Source: Microbacterium sp. YJN-G
Lineage (GTDB): Bacteria; Actinomycetota; Actinomycetes; Actinomycetales; Microbacteriaceae
Assembly: GCF_015040615.1 (NCBI RefSeq)
Contig: NZ_CP060403.1
Location: 1-64,000, forward strand
DNA length: 64,000 nt
Reading direction: 5' to 3'
Shown here in pieces: positions 28,909-35,885 of this stretch. Both the position numbers and the translations under genes were made by a program. The notes beneath the pieces are model-generated. The model saw only the letters and a list, made by a program, of their open reading frames with translations. It did not search any database and was not told where the DNA came from. Numbering within the stretch: the stretch's first letter is position 1; each line of letters begins with the position of its first letter.

Positions 28909-29595
28909 TCACTCCCCCGTCGAGTCGATGACCAGCGCGACGCGGCCTGTGGCGGCACGAGCGGCGATGTCGGGTGCTTCACGGTTCGGCACGACCAGGT
29001 CGACAACCCACACCTGGGTCTCAGTGTCGTAGGTGGCGGTGAACACCGTGGCGTTGAAGCTCTTGGGGGTCTCGACGGGCGGGTCTCCCTGAGTGACGGG
29101 GGTCTCAACGACACGGACCTTGTCGCCTGCTGCGAGCTGGTAGCCGGGCATCTGCGCCTGGGTGAGCGTGACGCCCACGATCGAGGAACCGGCCGGCACC
29201 GCGAGGGTGTCGCCGGTGTTGGCCGACGTGATGAGGGTGCCGGCGGGCAGGTCGACCAGCGCGGTGGTTCCGACGAGGTCGGCGGCATCCGCGGCGGAGA
29301 CCGCGTCGACCTGCTGCCCGCCGGCGAGCTGGATGGTCGTCAGGTCGTCCGTGGTGATCGTCTCCCCGCGCGAGACGTCGACGCTGGTCGCCATGACGCT
29401 GACGGTGCGGGTGAGGTTCGTGGTGACCCACCACACGCCGATTCCGCCGAGGAGAACAAGCGCGATGCCGAGGGCGATGATCGCGGGGCGCCGGCGAGAC
29501 TTCGTCGGCTGCAGGACTGCAGGAGTGAGTCCTTGCTTCTGCTCGCCCGGCTCGATGGTCTCTTTCGTGCGCTTGCTCTTGCGGTCAGTGGTCAT
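28909..29595 (-). CDS. CpaB/RcpC-like SAF-domain protein
   Basis: A 228-residue protein with one N-terminal transmembrane helix (about 37-60) and a SAF domain (VSRGETITTDDLTTIQLAGG; ALVDLPAGTLITSANTGD). In Gram-negative Tad systems CpaB works with the secretin; actinobacteria lack a secretin, so here it probably acts in the wall zone. It is the first gene of the cpaB-tadZ-tadA-tadB-tadC unit. The 119-base gap upstream carries a TATATG-like -10. Confidence 0.85.
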   Translation of the reverse strand: MTTDRKSKRTKETIEPGEQKQGLTPAVLQPTKSRRRPAIIALGIALVLLGGIGVWWVTTNLTRTVSVMATSVDVSRGETITTDDLTTIQLAGGQQVDAVSAADAADLVGTTALVDLPAGTLITSANTGDTLAVPAGSSIVGVTLTQAQMPGYQLAAGDKVRVVETPVTQGDPPVETPKSFNATVFTATYDTETQVWVVDLVVPNREAPDIAARAATGRVALVIDSTGE

Positions 29596-29714
29596 TGGAG
29601 GTCAGTCCTTCATCGTGGGGCGGATGTGGGGTAGGTGTCTAAGCAGTCCGGTGAGTGTCTCATATACCGCCGTAGCGACAGCTGGTCTTCTGCTGTAGCT
29701 GGACACCTCACCGT

Positions 29715-30314
29715 CTAGTCGAGAGGCGGAAGGAATGCCTCGTAGGCGGTGATGATGACGAAGTTCCGGGAGGGAGCATCGAGTTCAGCGGTGACGCGAT
29801 CGAGGATCGCGCGGTACGACGGGGCAACGCGCACGGTGTGCTTCACGCGGGGCCCCGCGTCGGAGACGGGGGCGGGACGCTTCTGCCTGTTGAACAGATC
29901 CGTCCAGTCCTCGTCAGTCTCTTCTCCGCCGGCGGTGGCCTGGCGGATCAGTTCAGGAAGACGCTTATAGGTAGCCGAGACGGCGTCCAGGAGGACCGTC
30001 TGGTGGCTCTTGCGCGTCTTGGCCATGTACGCCTGCAGGCGGTCGTTCAGCGGGACCGGAAGGTGGACGGGGACGCCCTTGGTCGCGGTCTCCCGCTCCT
30101 CCCCCTCTCCCCCGTCTTCGTCCTCTGTGCGGGTCGTGCGAGTCGGCTGCTTGCGCGGCGCCTGCTTCTTCGCAGGAGCGGCCGCGGTTTCGACCGCCGC
30201 TGCAGGGGCGGGCTCCGGAGGCGGAGCCTGGTCGACGGGGGGCTCCACGGGTTCTGCGGGAGCCGGCGTCGTCGCGGTGCGGCGGGTGAGTTTTCCGAGA
30301 TCCTGACGAGCCAT
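29715..30314 (-). CDS. ParB-type centromere-binding partner of ParA (RHH)
   Basis: A 199-residue protein. Residues 1-75 are Pro/Ala- and Glu/Arg-rich and probably disordered. The middle (VPVHLPVPLNDRLQAYMAKT, then KSHQTVLLDAVSATYKRL) and the C-terminal part (KHTVRVAPSYRAILDRVTAE then FVIITAYEAFLP) look like two ribbon-helix-helix units. Small RHH proteins directly downstream of a ParA are the usual centromere-binding partners in type Ib partition. It starts two bases after the parA stop region. Confidence 0.72.
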   Translation of the reverse strand: MARQDLGKLTRRTATTPAPAEPVEPPVDQAPPPEPAPAAAVETAAAPAKKQAPRKQPTRTTRTEDEDGGEGEERETATKGVPVHLPVPLNDRLQAYMAKTRKSHQTVLLDAVSATYKRLPELIRQATAGGEETDEDWTDLFNRQKRPAPVSDAGPRVKHTVRVAPSYRAILDRVTAELDAPSRNFVIITAYEAFLPPLD

Positions 30315-30315
30315 G

Positions 30316-30990
30316 TCAGGCCTCCTTCATCTGGTTGGCCCACAGCGACGTGAGCTCCAACGCGACACTGGTGTAGTCGGAGATCGCTGCTTGGTTCTTG
30401 CGGGAATCGGTGTACTGCGTGACGACCTTGCCGTCGAAGGGAGCGTCCTCGACGCTCGCGGACAGACGAATGTGACGCTGGAAACGCGGGAGTCCGATCT
30501 GCCCCTCGATGAACTCGACGGTGTCGAGCTGCTCTTGCCAGTCCTCGAGTCGCCGACCGCCGCGGCGGGTGTCGATCTTGTTCAGCAGGAGTCGGTAGGG
30601 CACTCCCGTCGGGATGATGTGCTCGACCAAGGTGTCCGCGACCGACTCGATCGCCATGGTGGCGGCTTCCAGCGGCAGGACGATGAAGTCGGCGACCTGC
30701 AGGACTGCGGTGAGGACGCCGGTGTTCTCATGGCTGCCAGGCGTGTCGACGAGGACGATGTCGTAGCCGTCGAGGTCACGCAATCCCATGATGTTGTTGG
30801 GATCGACGTCGGCTGCGAAGTCGAACGGAAGGTCATCCCCCGCTCGCTCGGCCCAGCGTGCTGCGGACTGCTGCGGGTCGACGTCGACCACGAGCACATT
30901 GTTGGCGCGGGACAGCGCGGCCGCGAGGTTCATGACGGTGGTGGTCTTGCCCACCCCGCCCTTCTGGTTGCAGACGCCGATGATTCTCAC
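30316..30990 (-). CDS. parA: ParA partition ATPase
   Basis: A 224-residue protein without the N-terminal HTH extension, i.e. type Ib. It has an intact deviant Walker A, NQKGGVGKTTTVMNLA (residues 8-23), VVDVDPQQSA (A'), and Walker B DIVLVDTPG. It binds DNA non-specifically and moves the plasmid through its partner. Promoter site C with the GTGAATGTSAC operator lies 115 bases upstream, so control is shared with the HTH genes near the replication module. A repeat-rich region follows further upstream. Confidence 0.92.
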   Translation of the reverse strand: MRIIGVCNQKGGVGKTTTVMNLAAALSRANNVLVVDVDPQQSAARWAERAGDDLPFDFAADVDPNNIMGLRDLDGYDIVLVDTPGSHENTGVLTAVLQVADFIVLPLEAATMAIESVADTLVEHIIPTGVPYRLLLNKIDTRRGGRRLEDWQEQLDTVEFIEGQIGLPRFQRHIRLSASVEDAPFDGKVVTQYTDSRKNQAAISDYTSVALELTSLWANQMKEA

Positions 30991-31104
30991 GATCGGCCTC
31001 CACGGATGATGGTGTTGACAGCGGTCGCGCCAGTCGAGCGCGCGATGTGCGGATGTGTGGCGCGGGTATGGGGCAACTGTGGCGGGTTCATGGGCGCCAG
31101 TATA

Positions 31105-31124
31105 GCGTCACATTCACGCCTATA
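31105..31124 (-). promoter_or_regulatory. Promoter -10 with operator half-site (site C)
   Basis: The minus strand reads TATAGGC followed by GTGAATGTGACGC. The operator core is the same as in sites A (3889) and B (4446). It precedes parA with a 115-base leader. Confidence 0.6.
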
Positions 31125-31883
31125 TGCAACAACAATCGCGCGTGTCGTGCGTCGCATATGCGCTAGAGAGTGCGATGCAACCGCGCTAGAGCCGTGCACT
31201 TCGCGCGCTCTATAAGAGCAAAGATCGCGCATGCAGTGCGCACGCACTTGCGCTCTATTTGCTACATGACACGCGCCAGAGTGGCGACCTACAGGCACAA
31301 GCAATGCGCAATCAAAGGGCTGTACAGGCAACAGTCTCGCGCTAGTAGTGCGCCTGTTAGAGCGCAACATCATGCGCGGGTAGGGCGATGTGCTAGCGCG
31401 AGTATTGCGGATGTTATTGCGGACAACTAGCGCGGGTGTGGTGCGGAGGTTGCTCAGCGTATCGCGCGAGTGATGCGGTGATCTGGCGGGGGAGTGGCAG
31501 AGGCTATCGCGACCTTGCTGCGAGGGTACAGCGCAGGGCATTGCGGCGGGGTGGCGCGTGTGTGGCGCGGCGCTGGCGATGGTGGAGTGCGCGGTGTCGC
31601 GAGGGCTGGTCAGGGCGACGTGGCGGGGCATCCAAACGATGGATGCGGGCGTAAGCGGGCCTGTGCGGCCCGCTGAGGCGATTTCGGCCATGAGGAGGGC
31701 TTCCGAGTGAGGCGGAGGGGAAGACAGGGCCCCTGGGGGCCATCCAGAGGCCCTGTCGGTCTGGGGGCGGAGCGGTGAGTGTGCTCCGGCCTGTGGGGCG
31801 CGCTCGACTCGTCGACTGCGCTTGCCCCCTGGATGGCGGGTTGGCTCAGCTGCGGCGCGGGGCGTAGGGGTCAAGTCCCTGGA
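31125..31883. repeat. Gene-free repeat region, candidate partition centromere
   Basis: No supported gene. At least eight copies of a GCGCTAGA-like word occur in both orientations within about 280 bases: 31160, 31183, 31206 (GCGCTCTA), 31250, 31339, 31358 (TAGAGCGC), 31392 and 31428. Further CGCGAGTATTGCGG and GTTATTGCGG words lie at about 31398-31422. Position directly upstream of parA suggests parS/parC sites. Beyond about 31650 there are two inverted repeats: GCGGGCC/GGCCCGC (31655-31673) and GACAGGGCC/GGCCCTGTC (31723-31757), which may be terminators of lost genes. The IS256-type element begins at 31884. Confidence 0.5.
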
Positions 31884-31909
31884 AGTGGTGTAACGGCTGA
31901 TCCTTCGCT

Positions 31910-32088
31910 TTATGCGCTGAGCGCGATGAAGGTGTCGGCGACCACCTCGCTTTCGGTGTCGGGCAGGACGCGCATGCGGGAGCGGGCCAGAACGTCCAGC
32001 CCGAGGTAGCGGCGCCCCTCGGCCCACTCGTCGGTCTGCTCGGCCAGGACGCCGCCGACCAGGCGGATGATCGCGTCGCGGTTGGGGC
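31910..32088 (-). pseudogene. IS256 transposase, C-terminal fragment
   Basis: The minus strand encodes NRDAIIRLVGGVLAEQ, DEWAEGRRYLGLDVLA and ends VADTFIALSA with TAA. This is the standard C-terminus of IS256 transposases and continues directly from the larger fragment at 33396-34466 once the IS110 element is removed. Confidence 0.88.
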
Positions 32089-32098
32089 GCCGCTATCG

Positions 32099-33160
32099 TC
32101 AAGCAGCTGCACCAATTTGGTGGTCGTCGCCTTTTTGGAGGTCGAGGATAAGCGCTCGGTAGACGATGTTCGCGAGGTGCCGTTTGAGGCAACGGCGAGC
32201 CTCCGCGCTGGTCTTTCCCTCGGCCCGCTTCTTGGCGAGATAGTCGCGAGCTGGTGGGTGCCAACGTGCTTGAACCATCGCGATCGTGAACAGCGCGCGG
32301 TTCAGCTGCCGATTCCCGCCGCGTGCGAGACGGTGACGATGTGTGTTGCCGCTGGAGGCCGGAATCGGTGCGACGCCAGCGTGCGCGGCGAATGCCGCGG
32401 CTGACGCGTAGTGGCGCGGGTCGCGAGCTTCGCCGAGGATCTTCGCGGCGACGAGAGGACCAACTCCCGGAATCGCGAGCAGGTGCGTTGGCTGGCGACG
32501 TGCAAGTTCCGCGTCGATCTCCGTAACCAGCTCAGCTTGCTCGTCTCGCAGCGCGTTCAACCTCCGCACTGCTGCCAGCGCGAGCTTGGCGCGCATCGGG
32601 TCCGTCTTCCGCGCCTTCAGCGCAAGACTCCGGGCTCGTCCGAACGCCGGGCGCGAGATCAACGGGCCAGTCACGGCCTGGTAGCCCGGAGACATCACGA
32701 GCAGCAGTGCGTGGAGACGGTTGCGGACACGGACTTCCTCGCTGACCAGCTGGTCTCGTGCGTCGACGAGGAGCTTGAGGTCGGCGTCGAGATGCGTCGC
32801 GTCCATGGCAGGGAGATCGGGTTCGCGCAGCGCGATGCGTGCGATCGCGACAGCGTCCCCTTCGTCGTCTTTGCCCGGCCGGCGGGAGCGTTTCCGTTCG
32901 TCGGCTGTGAGGTTCGATGAAACGTCAACAACGGTGTGACCCGCGGCGACCAGCAGCCGCGCAAGCGGCAGCCCATAGCCTTTCGTGCCTTCGATCGCGA
33001 CGATGTCTGCGCCGGTCTGATCGACCCAATCTACGAGTTCATGAAGCTGCTGCGGGGCGGCTCCGCTCTCGTGCTTGTCGACGCAACGGCCGTGGTGATC
33101 GACGGCGGCAGCGACGTGAACGCGGCTGTGTGGGTCGATCCCGATTACGAGGGGTGTCAT
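32099..33160 (-). CDS. IS110-family DEDD transposase
   Basis: A 353-residue protein. The ATG at 33160 follows GGGAG. The N-terminal RuvC-like DEDD domain is visible: VIGIDPHSRVHVAA, IVAIEGTKGYG, and RPGKDDEGDAVAIA. The C-terminal transposase_20 domain reads LLAIPGVGPLVAAKIL, FAAHAGVAPIPASSG, and RGGNRQLNRALF with the nucleophilic Ser in ASSG. These enzymes are guided by a bridge RNA. It appears intact. The reading frame ends 10 bases from the element edge. Confidence 0.93.
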   Translation of the reverse strand: MTPLVIGIDPHSRVHVAAAVDHHGRCVDKHESGAAPQQLHELVDWVDQTGADIVAIEGTKGYGLPLARLLVAAGHTVVDVSSNLTADERKRSRRPGKDDEGDAVAIARIALREPDLPAMDATHLDADLKLLVDARDQLVSEEVRVRNRLHALLLVMSPGYQAVTGPLISRPAFGRARSLALKARKTDPMRAKLALAAVRRLNALRDEQAELVTEIDAELARRQPTHLLAIPGVGPLVAAKILGEARDPRHYASAAAFAAHAGVAPIPASSGNTHRHRLARGGNRQLNRALFTIAMVQARWHPPARDYLAKKRAEGKTSAEARRCLKRHLANIVYRALILDLQKGDDHQIGAAA

Positions 33161-33394
33161 GGTGTTCTCCCGATCCGTAGGGTTGAGGCCGGGTGGCGTT
33201 GGACACTCCTGTCGTCCGGTCAATCACGCCGCTATCAGGTCACGCGGCCACCCGTTGAGGTGTCGAGGAGACTGGCCCTAACGGGGTCAGACCCGTCGCA
33301 ACCGGGTCGACAGAAAGATTCCGGGTCATCCTTGACACCTCAACGAGCCTCCCAGCGGTGCTGATCGCTCCGCCAGTGTCAAGAGAAACACACA
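33161..33394 (-). ncRNA. Candidate IS110 bridge RNA region
   Basis: The 234 bases upstream of the transposase are non-coding. GTTGAGGTGTC (minus; plus 33334-33344 region) and GACACCTCAAC (plus 33253-33263 region) form a perfect 11-bp stem that encloses about 70 bases with smaller internal stem-loops. Size and place match the bridge RNA of IS110-group elements such as IS621. The loop contains GGTTG, which also occurs at the target junction (32081-32085). Assignment is by structure and position; the RNA ends are unknown. Confidence 0.5.
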
Positions 33395-34466
33395 GGAAGA
33401 TGCCGACGGAGTCGGTGCGGCGGCGGATCTCGCGGTTGAGGCGCTCGTTGGGATTGTTCGACCAGATTTGGGACCACACGTCTTTGGGGAACTCGGTGAA
33501 GGCCAGGATGTCGGCCCTGGCGGTATCGAGGTGCTCGGCGACCGCGGGCAGCTTCTCGGTCACGTAATCCAGGGTGCGGTCGAACTGGGCGTGCACGTCG
33601 GAGGCGGTGGGCTGGTCATAAACGGAGTGCAGCATCGCCTTCACCGCCGGCCACATGCTCTTCGGGCTCACGCTCATCAGGTTCGCCGCGTAGTGGGTGC
33701 GGCAACGCTGCCAGGTCGCGCCGGGCAGGTTCGCGGCAATCGCGTCCTTCAAACCGGCATGCGCGTCACTGGTGACCAGCTGCACGCCGGTGAGGCCGCG
33801 GGCGACGAGGTCTGCGAAGAACGCATTCCACGCCGACCCGGTCTCAGCTGTCGCGGTTTGCAGGCCGAGCACTTCGCGGCGGCCGTCACCGTTGACGCCA
33901 GTGGCGATCAGCACGACCGTGTTCACCACCCGGCCACCCTCACGAACCTTCATCGTCAGAGCGTCGGCGGCGACGAACGTGAACGGGCCCGCCTCAGCCA
34001 AAGAGCGGTGCCGGAACTGGTTCACGTGCTCGTCGAGCTCGGCAGCCATCCGGGACACCTGCGACTTCGACAGGGCGTGAATGCCGAGGGTCTTCACCAG
34101 CTTGTCCATCCGCCGCGTGCTGACGCCTGCGAGGTAGCAGTCGGCGATCACGGTGATCAAGGCCGCCTCGGAGCGCTTGCGACGCTCCAGAAGCCACTCC
34201 GGGAAATACGTGCCCGATCGCAGTTTCGGGATCGCGACATCGATCGTGCCAGCCCTGGTGTCGAGATCGCGGTGGCGGTAGCCGTTGCGGTGGGTGAGGC
34301 GGTCAGGGGACGGCTGTCCCCATTCGGCGCCGACCACGGCGTCGGCGTCGGCGGACAGGAGGGCGTTGATCATCGTTTGCAGCAGGTGTCGCATCAAATC
34401 CGGGGAAGCGTCGGCAAGGGCTTCACCGAGCACCGTTGCAGGGTCGACAATGTGGGGAGCGGTCAT
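33240..34466 (-). pseudogene. IS256 transposase, N-terminal fragment
   Basis: The ATG at 34466 begins MTAPHIVDPATVLGEAL. The frame covers the mutator-type transposase through DDE positions (FVAADALTMKVREGG; QLVTSDAHAGLKDAI; NNPNERLNREIRRRTDSVGIF), then enters the IS110 element at about 33396 and ends at 33240 with about 50 foreign residues. The missing C-terminus is at 31910-32088. It is most likely inactive. Confidence 0.9.
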
Positions 34467-34532
34467 CGTGTTGATGCCTTTCGAGTTGGGGTAAGAGACT
34501 TCTCGAAGGATCACACGGTGACCGCGTTCACG

Positions 34533-35336
34533 TCAGCAACGACGTGCGCGACCACCGTGGGTTACACCACTATGCGGGGCTCCGCTGGCGTAGGAGACCT
34601 TGGCCTCCATGTCGCCGCTGACGGCCTGCATGAGCTTGGTGCGGATTCGGCACACTCGGCGGTTGAGCGTCTCCCGGCTGACGCCGAGCTCGGCCGCTGC
34701 TTCCTCACGCGCCACACCGGGGTCACCCTCTGCGAGCTCGATGCGTGCAAGCAGCTGGACCTCGTCGCGGCGGAGGGTGCCGGAGTCGATCGCCCAGGTG
34801 AGGATCGTCACCAGATCCCGGAGGACGTCGTCGCTCTCGTCGGGGCCTGCGATCTTCTCGAGCAGCTCGTCCTCGATCGGCATCGCGTCGACGCTGTGCT
34901 CGCTGCCGAACCAGATTCCGAGGTTCTTGATCGTCTCGAGACGGATGTTTCCGGAGACGGAGTGGACGCGCTCGAGCGGGTAGGTGTGAATGACCTCCCA
35001 GAGCACGCCGATCGTCGCGGTGCGGGCGTCGGCGGGGGAGTGCTGCCACAGGCTGCGCATGCTGCTGCAGCTGCTCGGCAGCCGCAGCGCGAGCGGCATG
35101 AACGACTTGAGCAGGACGCGGCCGGCGAAGGTATCGCCGGCGTGCTCGAGGGTGAGCAGCTCGAGCAAGAGAGCGTCGCGCTGTTCGCGAGCTTGCGGCT
35201 GCCGGATGAGGTTCACGGCCTCATCGCCGGTCAGCTCGCCGAGCGTTCCGAAGTGGTGAGTGGTGTGGGAGTGGAAGCTGTTCCACTCGTCGAACAGTTG
35301 GTCGGCAAGAGGTGATGTCTTCGCCCAAGCAGTCAT
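34533..35336 (-). CDS. HTH regulator next to conjugation operon, 3' end replaced by IS256
   Basis: A 267-residue protein. The N-terminal about 170 residues are helical with no recognised domain. Residues about 170-240 contain EEAAAELGVSRETLNRRVCR and IRTKLMQAVSGD, a sigma-region-4/LuxR-like helix-turn-helix preceded by LTWAIDSGTLRRDEVQLLARI, also reminiscent of sigma factor region 4. The last about 12 residues (after ASGAPH) come from the IS256 end; the native C-terminus is lost, but the HTH is complete. The gene is divergent from the conjugation operon and its mRNA leader forms a strong hairpin. It is a candidate regulator of the shared TGTCCGCGAAG promoters. Confidence 0.72.
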   Translation of the reverse strand: MTAWAKTSPLADQLFDEWNSFHSHTTHHFGTLGELTGDEAVNLIRQPQAREQRDALLLELLTLEHAGDTFAGRVLLKSFMPLALRLPSSCSSMRSLWQHSPADARTATIGVLWEVIHTYPLERVHSVSGNIRLETIKNLGIWFGSEHSVDAMPIEDELLEKIAGPDESDDVLRDLVTILTWAIDSGTLRRDEVQLLARIELAEGDPGVAREEAAAELGVSRETLNRRVCRIRTKLMQAVSGDMEAKVSYASGAPHSGVTHGGRARRC

Positions 35337-35342
35337 GAGAAA

Positions 35343-35378
35343 TGGCCCTTCGTCGTGACGTCGGTTGACGAAGGGCCA
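35343..35378 (-). promoter_or_regulatory. Leader hairpin holding the ribosome site of the regulator gene
   Basis: TGGCCCTTCGTC (35343-35354) and GACGAAGGGCCA (35367-35378) are a perfect 12-bp inverted repeat with a 12-base loop, six bases before the ATG at 35336. The only Shine-Dalgarno-like sequence, GAAGGG, lies inside the 3' arm, so the hairpin would block translation. A DNA operator is the alternative. Confidence 0.6.
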
Positions 35379-35415
35379 CGTTCCTCAGCACCCCTGGTTC
35401 AGATCCTGGAAAGTT

Positions 35416-35443
35416 CCGGCCGGGCAGGAGAGTGCCCGGCCGG
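35416..35443. terminator. Strong inverted repeat between divergent operons
   Basis: CCGGCCGGGCA (35416-35426) and TGCCCGGCCGG (35433-35443) pair perfectly around a six-base loop. No T-run follows on either strand. It may be a transcription insulator or an attenuator, or a protein-binding dyad, between the regulator and the conjugation promoter. Confidence 0.45.
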
Positions 35444-35562
35444 CGGATGCTGGCTTCGGTGGGTCTGAGTCACGATCCGGTGATGTAAACGCCAGGCCAG
35501 GGGTGGTTTCCATGTCTCGCTGTATGGGCGCAATATCCACGCAAGATTTCTTCGATCCGCGA

Positions 35563-35594
35563 TGTCCGCGAAGGGCCGAAAACCCGGCCTATAC
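35563..35594 (+). promoter_or_regulatory. Shared promoter cassette, copy 3 (conjugation operon)
   Basis: TGTCCGCGAAG (35563-35573), 12 bases, GGCCTATAC (35586-35594), in the orientation of the conjugation genes, 54 bases before the GTG at 35649. Identical in both blocks and spacing to copies 1 and 2. Confidence 0.68.
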
Positions 35595-35648
35595 AGATAT
35601 GCCCCCGTTGGTCGGGAGGCATCAGGACTCCGCGGAAGGGACAGAAAC

Positions 35649-35885
35649 GTGAGCGAGAGCAGCACCGCAGACAGCGCCGACGACGCCATGTGGGAAGGAT
35701 TCAAGCCCGACGCTGCACGCGCGATCCGTGCGCGCCAGGGGTTCGAGGAAGCGGTGGCGAGCACCCTCGACGCACCCTTCGACCCCTCCACGCATGGCCG
35801 CGTGGTGAAGGCGGTTGAGGAGCTCTCGGCAGCGGTGCCGGCAGCTCTGCGGGTGGCGCAGCTGCGAGTGGGAGGAGCTACATAA
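35649..35885 (+). CDS. Small protein heading the conjugation operon
   Basis: A 78-residue protein with a GTG start after GGAAGGGA. It is acidic at the N-terminus (ESSTADSADDAMWEGF) and otherwise helical (PDAARAIRARQGFEEAVAST; GRVVKAVEELSAAVPAALRVA). No membrane segment. Unknown function. The stop overlaps the start of the TcpC-like gene, so it is translated with the secretion apparatus, and may be a regulatory or relaxosome accessory protein. Confidence 0.65.
   Translation: MSESSTADSADDAMWEGFKPDAARAIRARQGFEEAVASTLDAPFDPSTHGRVVKAVEELSAAVPAALRVAQLRVGGAT

Larger units (their letters stand above)
32089..33394 (-). mobile_element. IS110-family insertion sequence
   Basis: Deduced by restoring the IS256 frame: ...GGCATCTTCC joins CCAACCGCGAC across this segment. 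About 1306 bp, without visible terminal inverted repeats and without clear target duplication (at most two shared G bases), as is usual for IS110. It contains a transposase and about 230 bases of upstream non-coding sequence. Confidence 0.85.
31884..34571 (-). mobile_element. IS256-family element, interrupted by an IS110-family element
   Basis: Ends carry the inverted repeat AGTGGTGTAAC (31884-31894) and GTTACACCACT (34561-34571). The 8-base flanks (tccctgga and atgcgggg) do not match, so there is no target duplication; a flanking deletion or rearrangement followed insertion. It sits in the 3' end of the regulator gene at 34533-35336. Its transposase is split by the IS110-type insertion at 32089-33394. 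Confidence 0.85.

Noticed and set aside
30987..32264. Long minus-strand open frame of 425 codons over the parA upstream region
   Set aside because: Composition is Arg/His/Pro-rich and irregular, it overlaps promoter and repeat DNA and crosses the IS256 and IS110 boundaries; it is an accident of high GC.
31876..34579. Target duplication for the IS256-type element
   Set aside because: The 8-base flanks tccctgga and atgcgggg do not match in any register tried.
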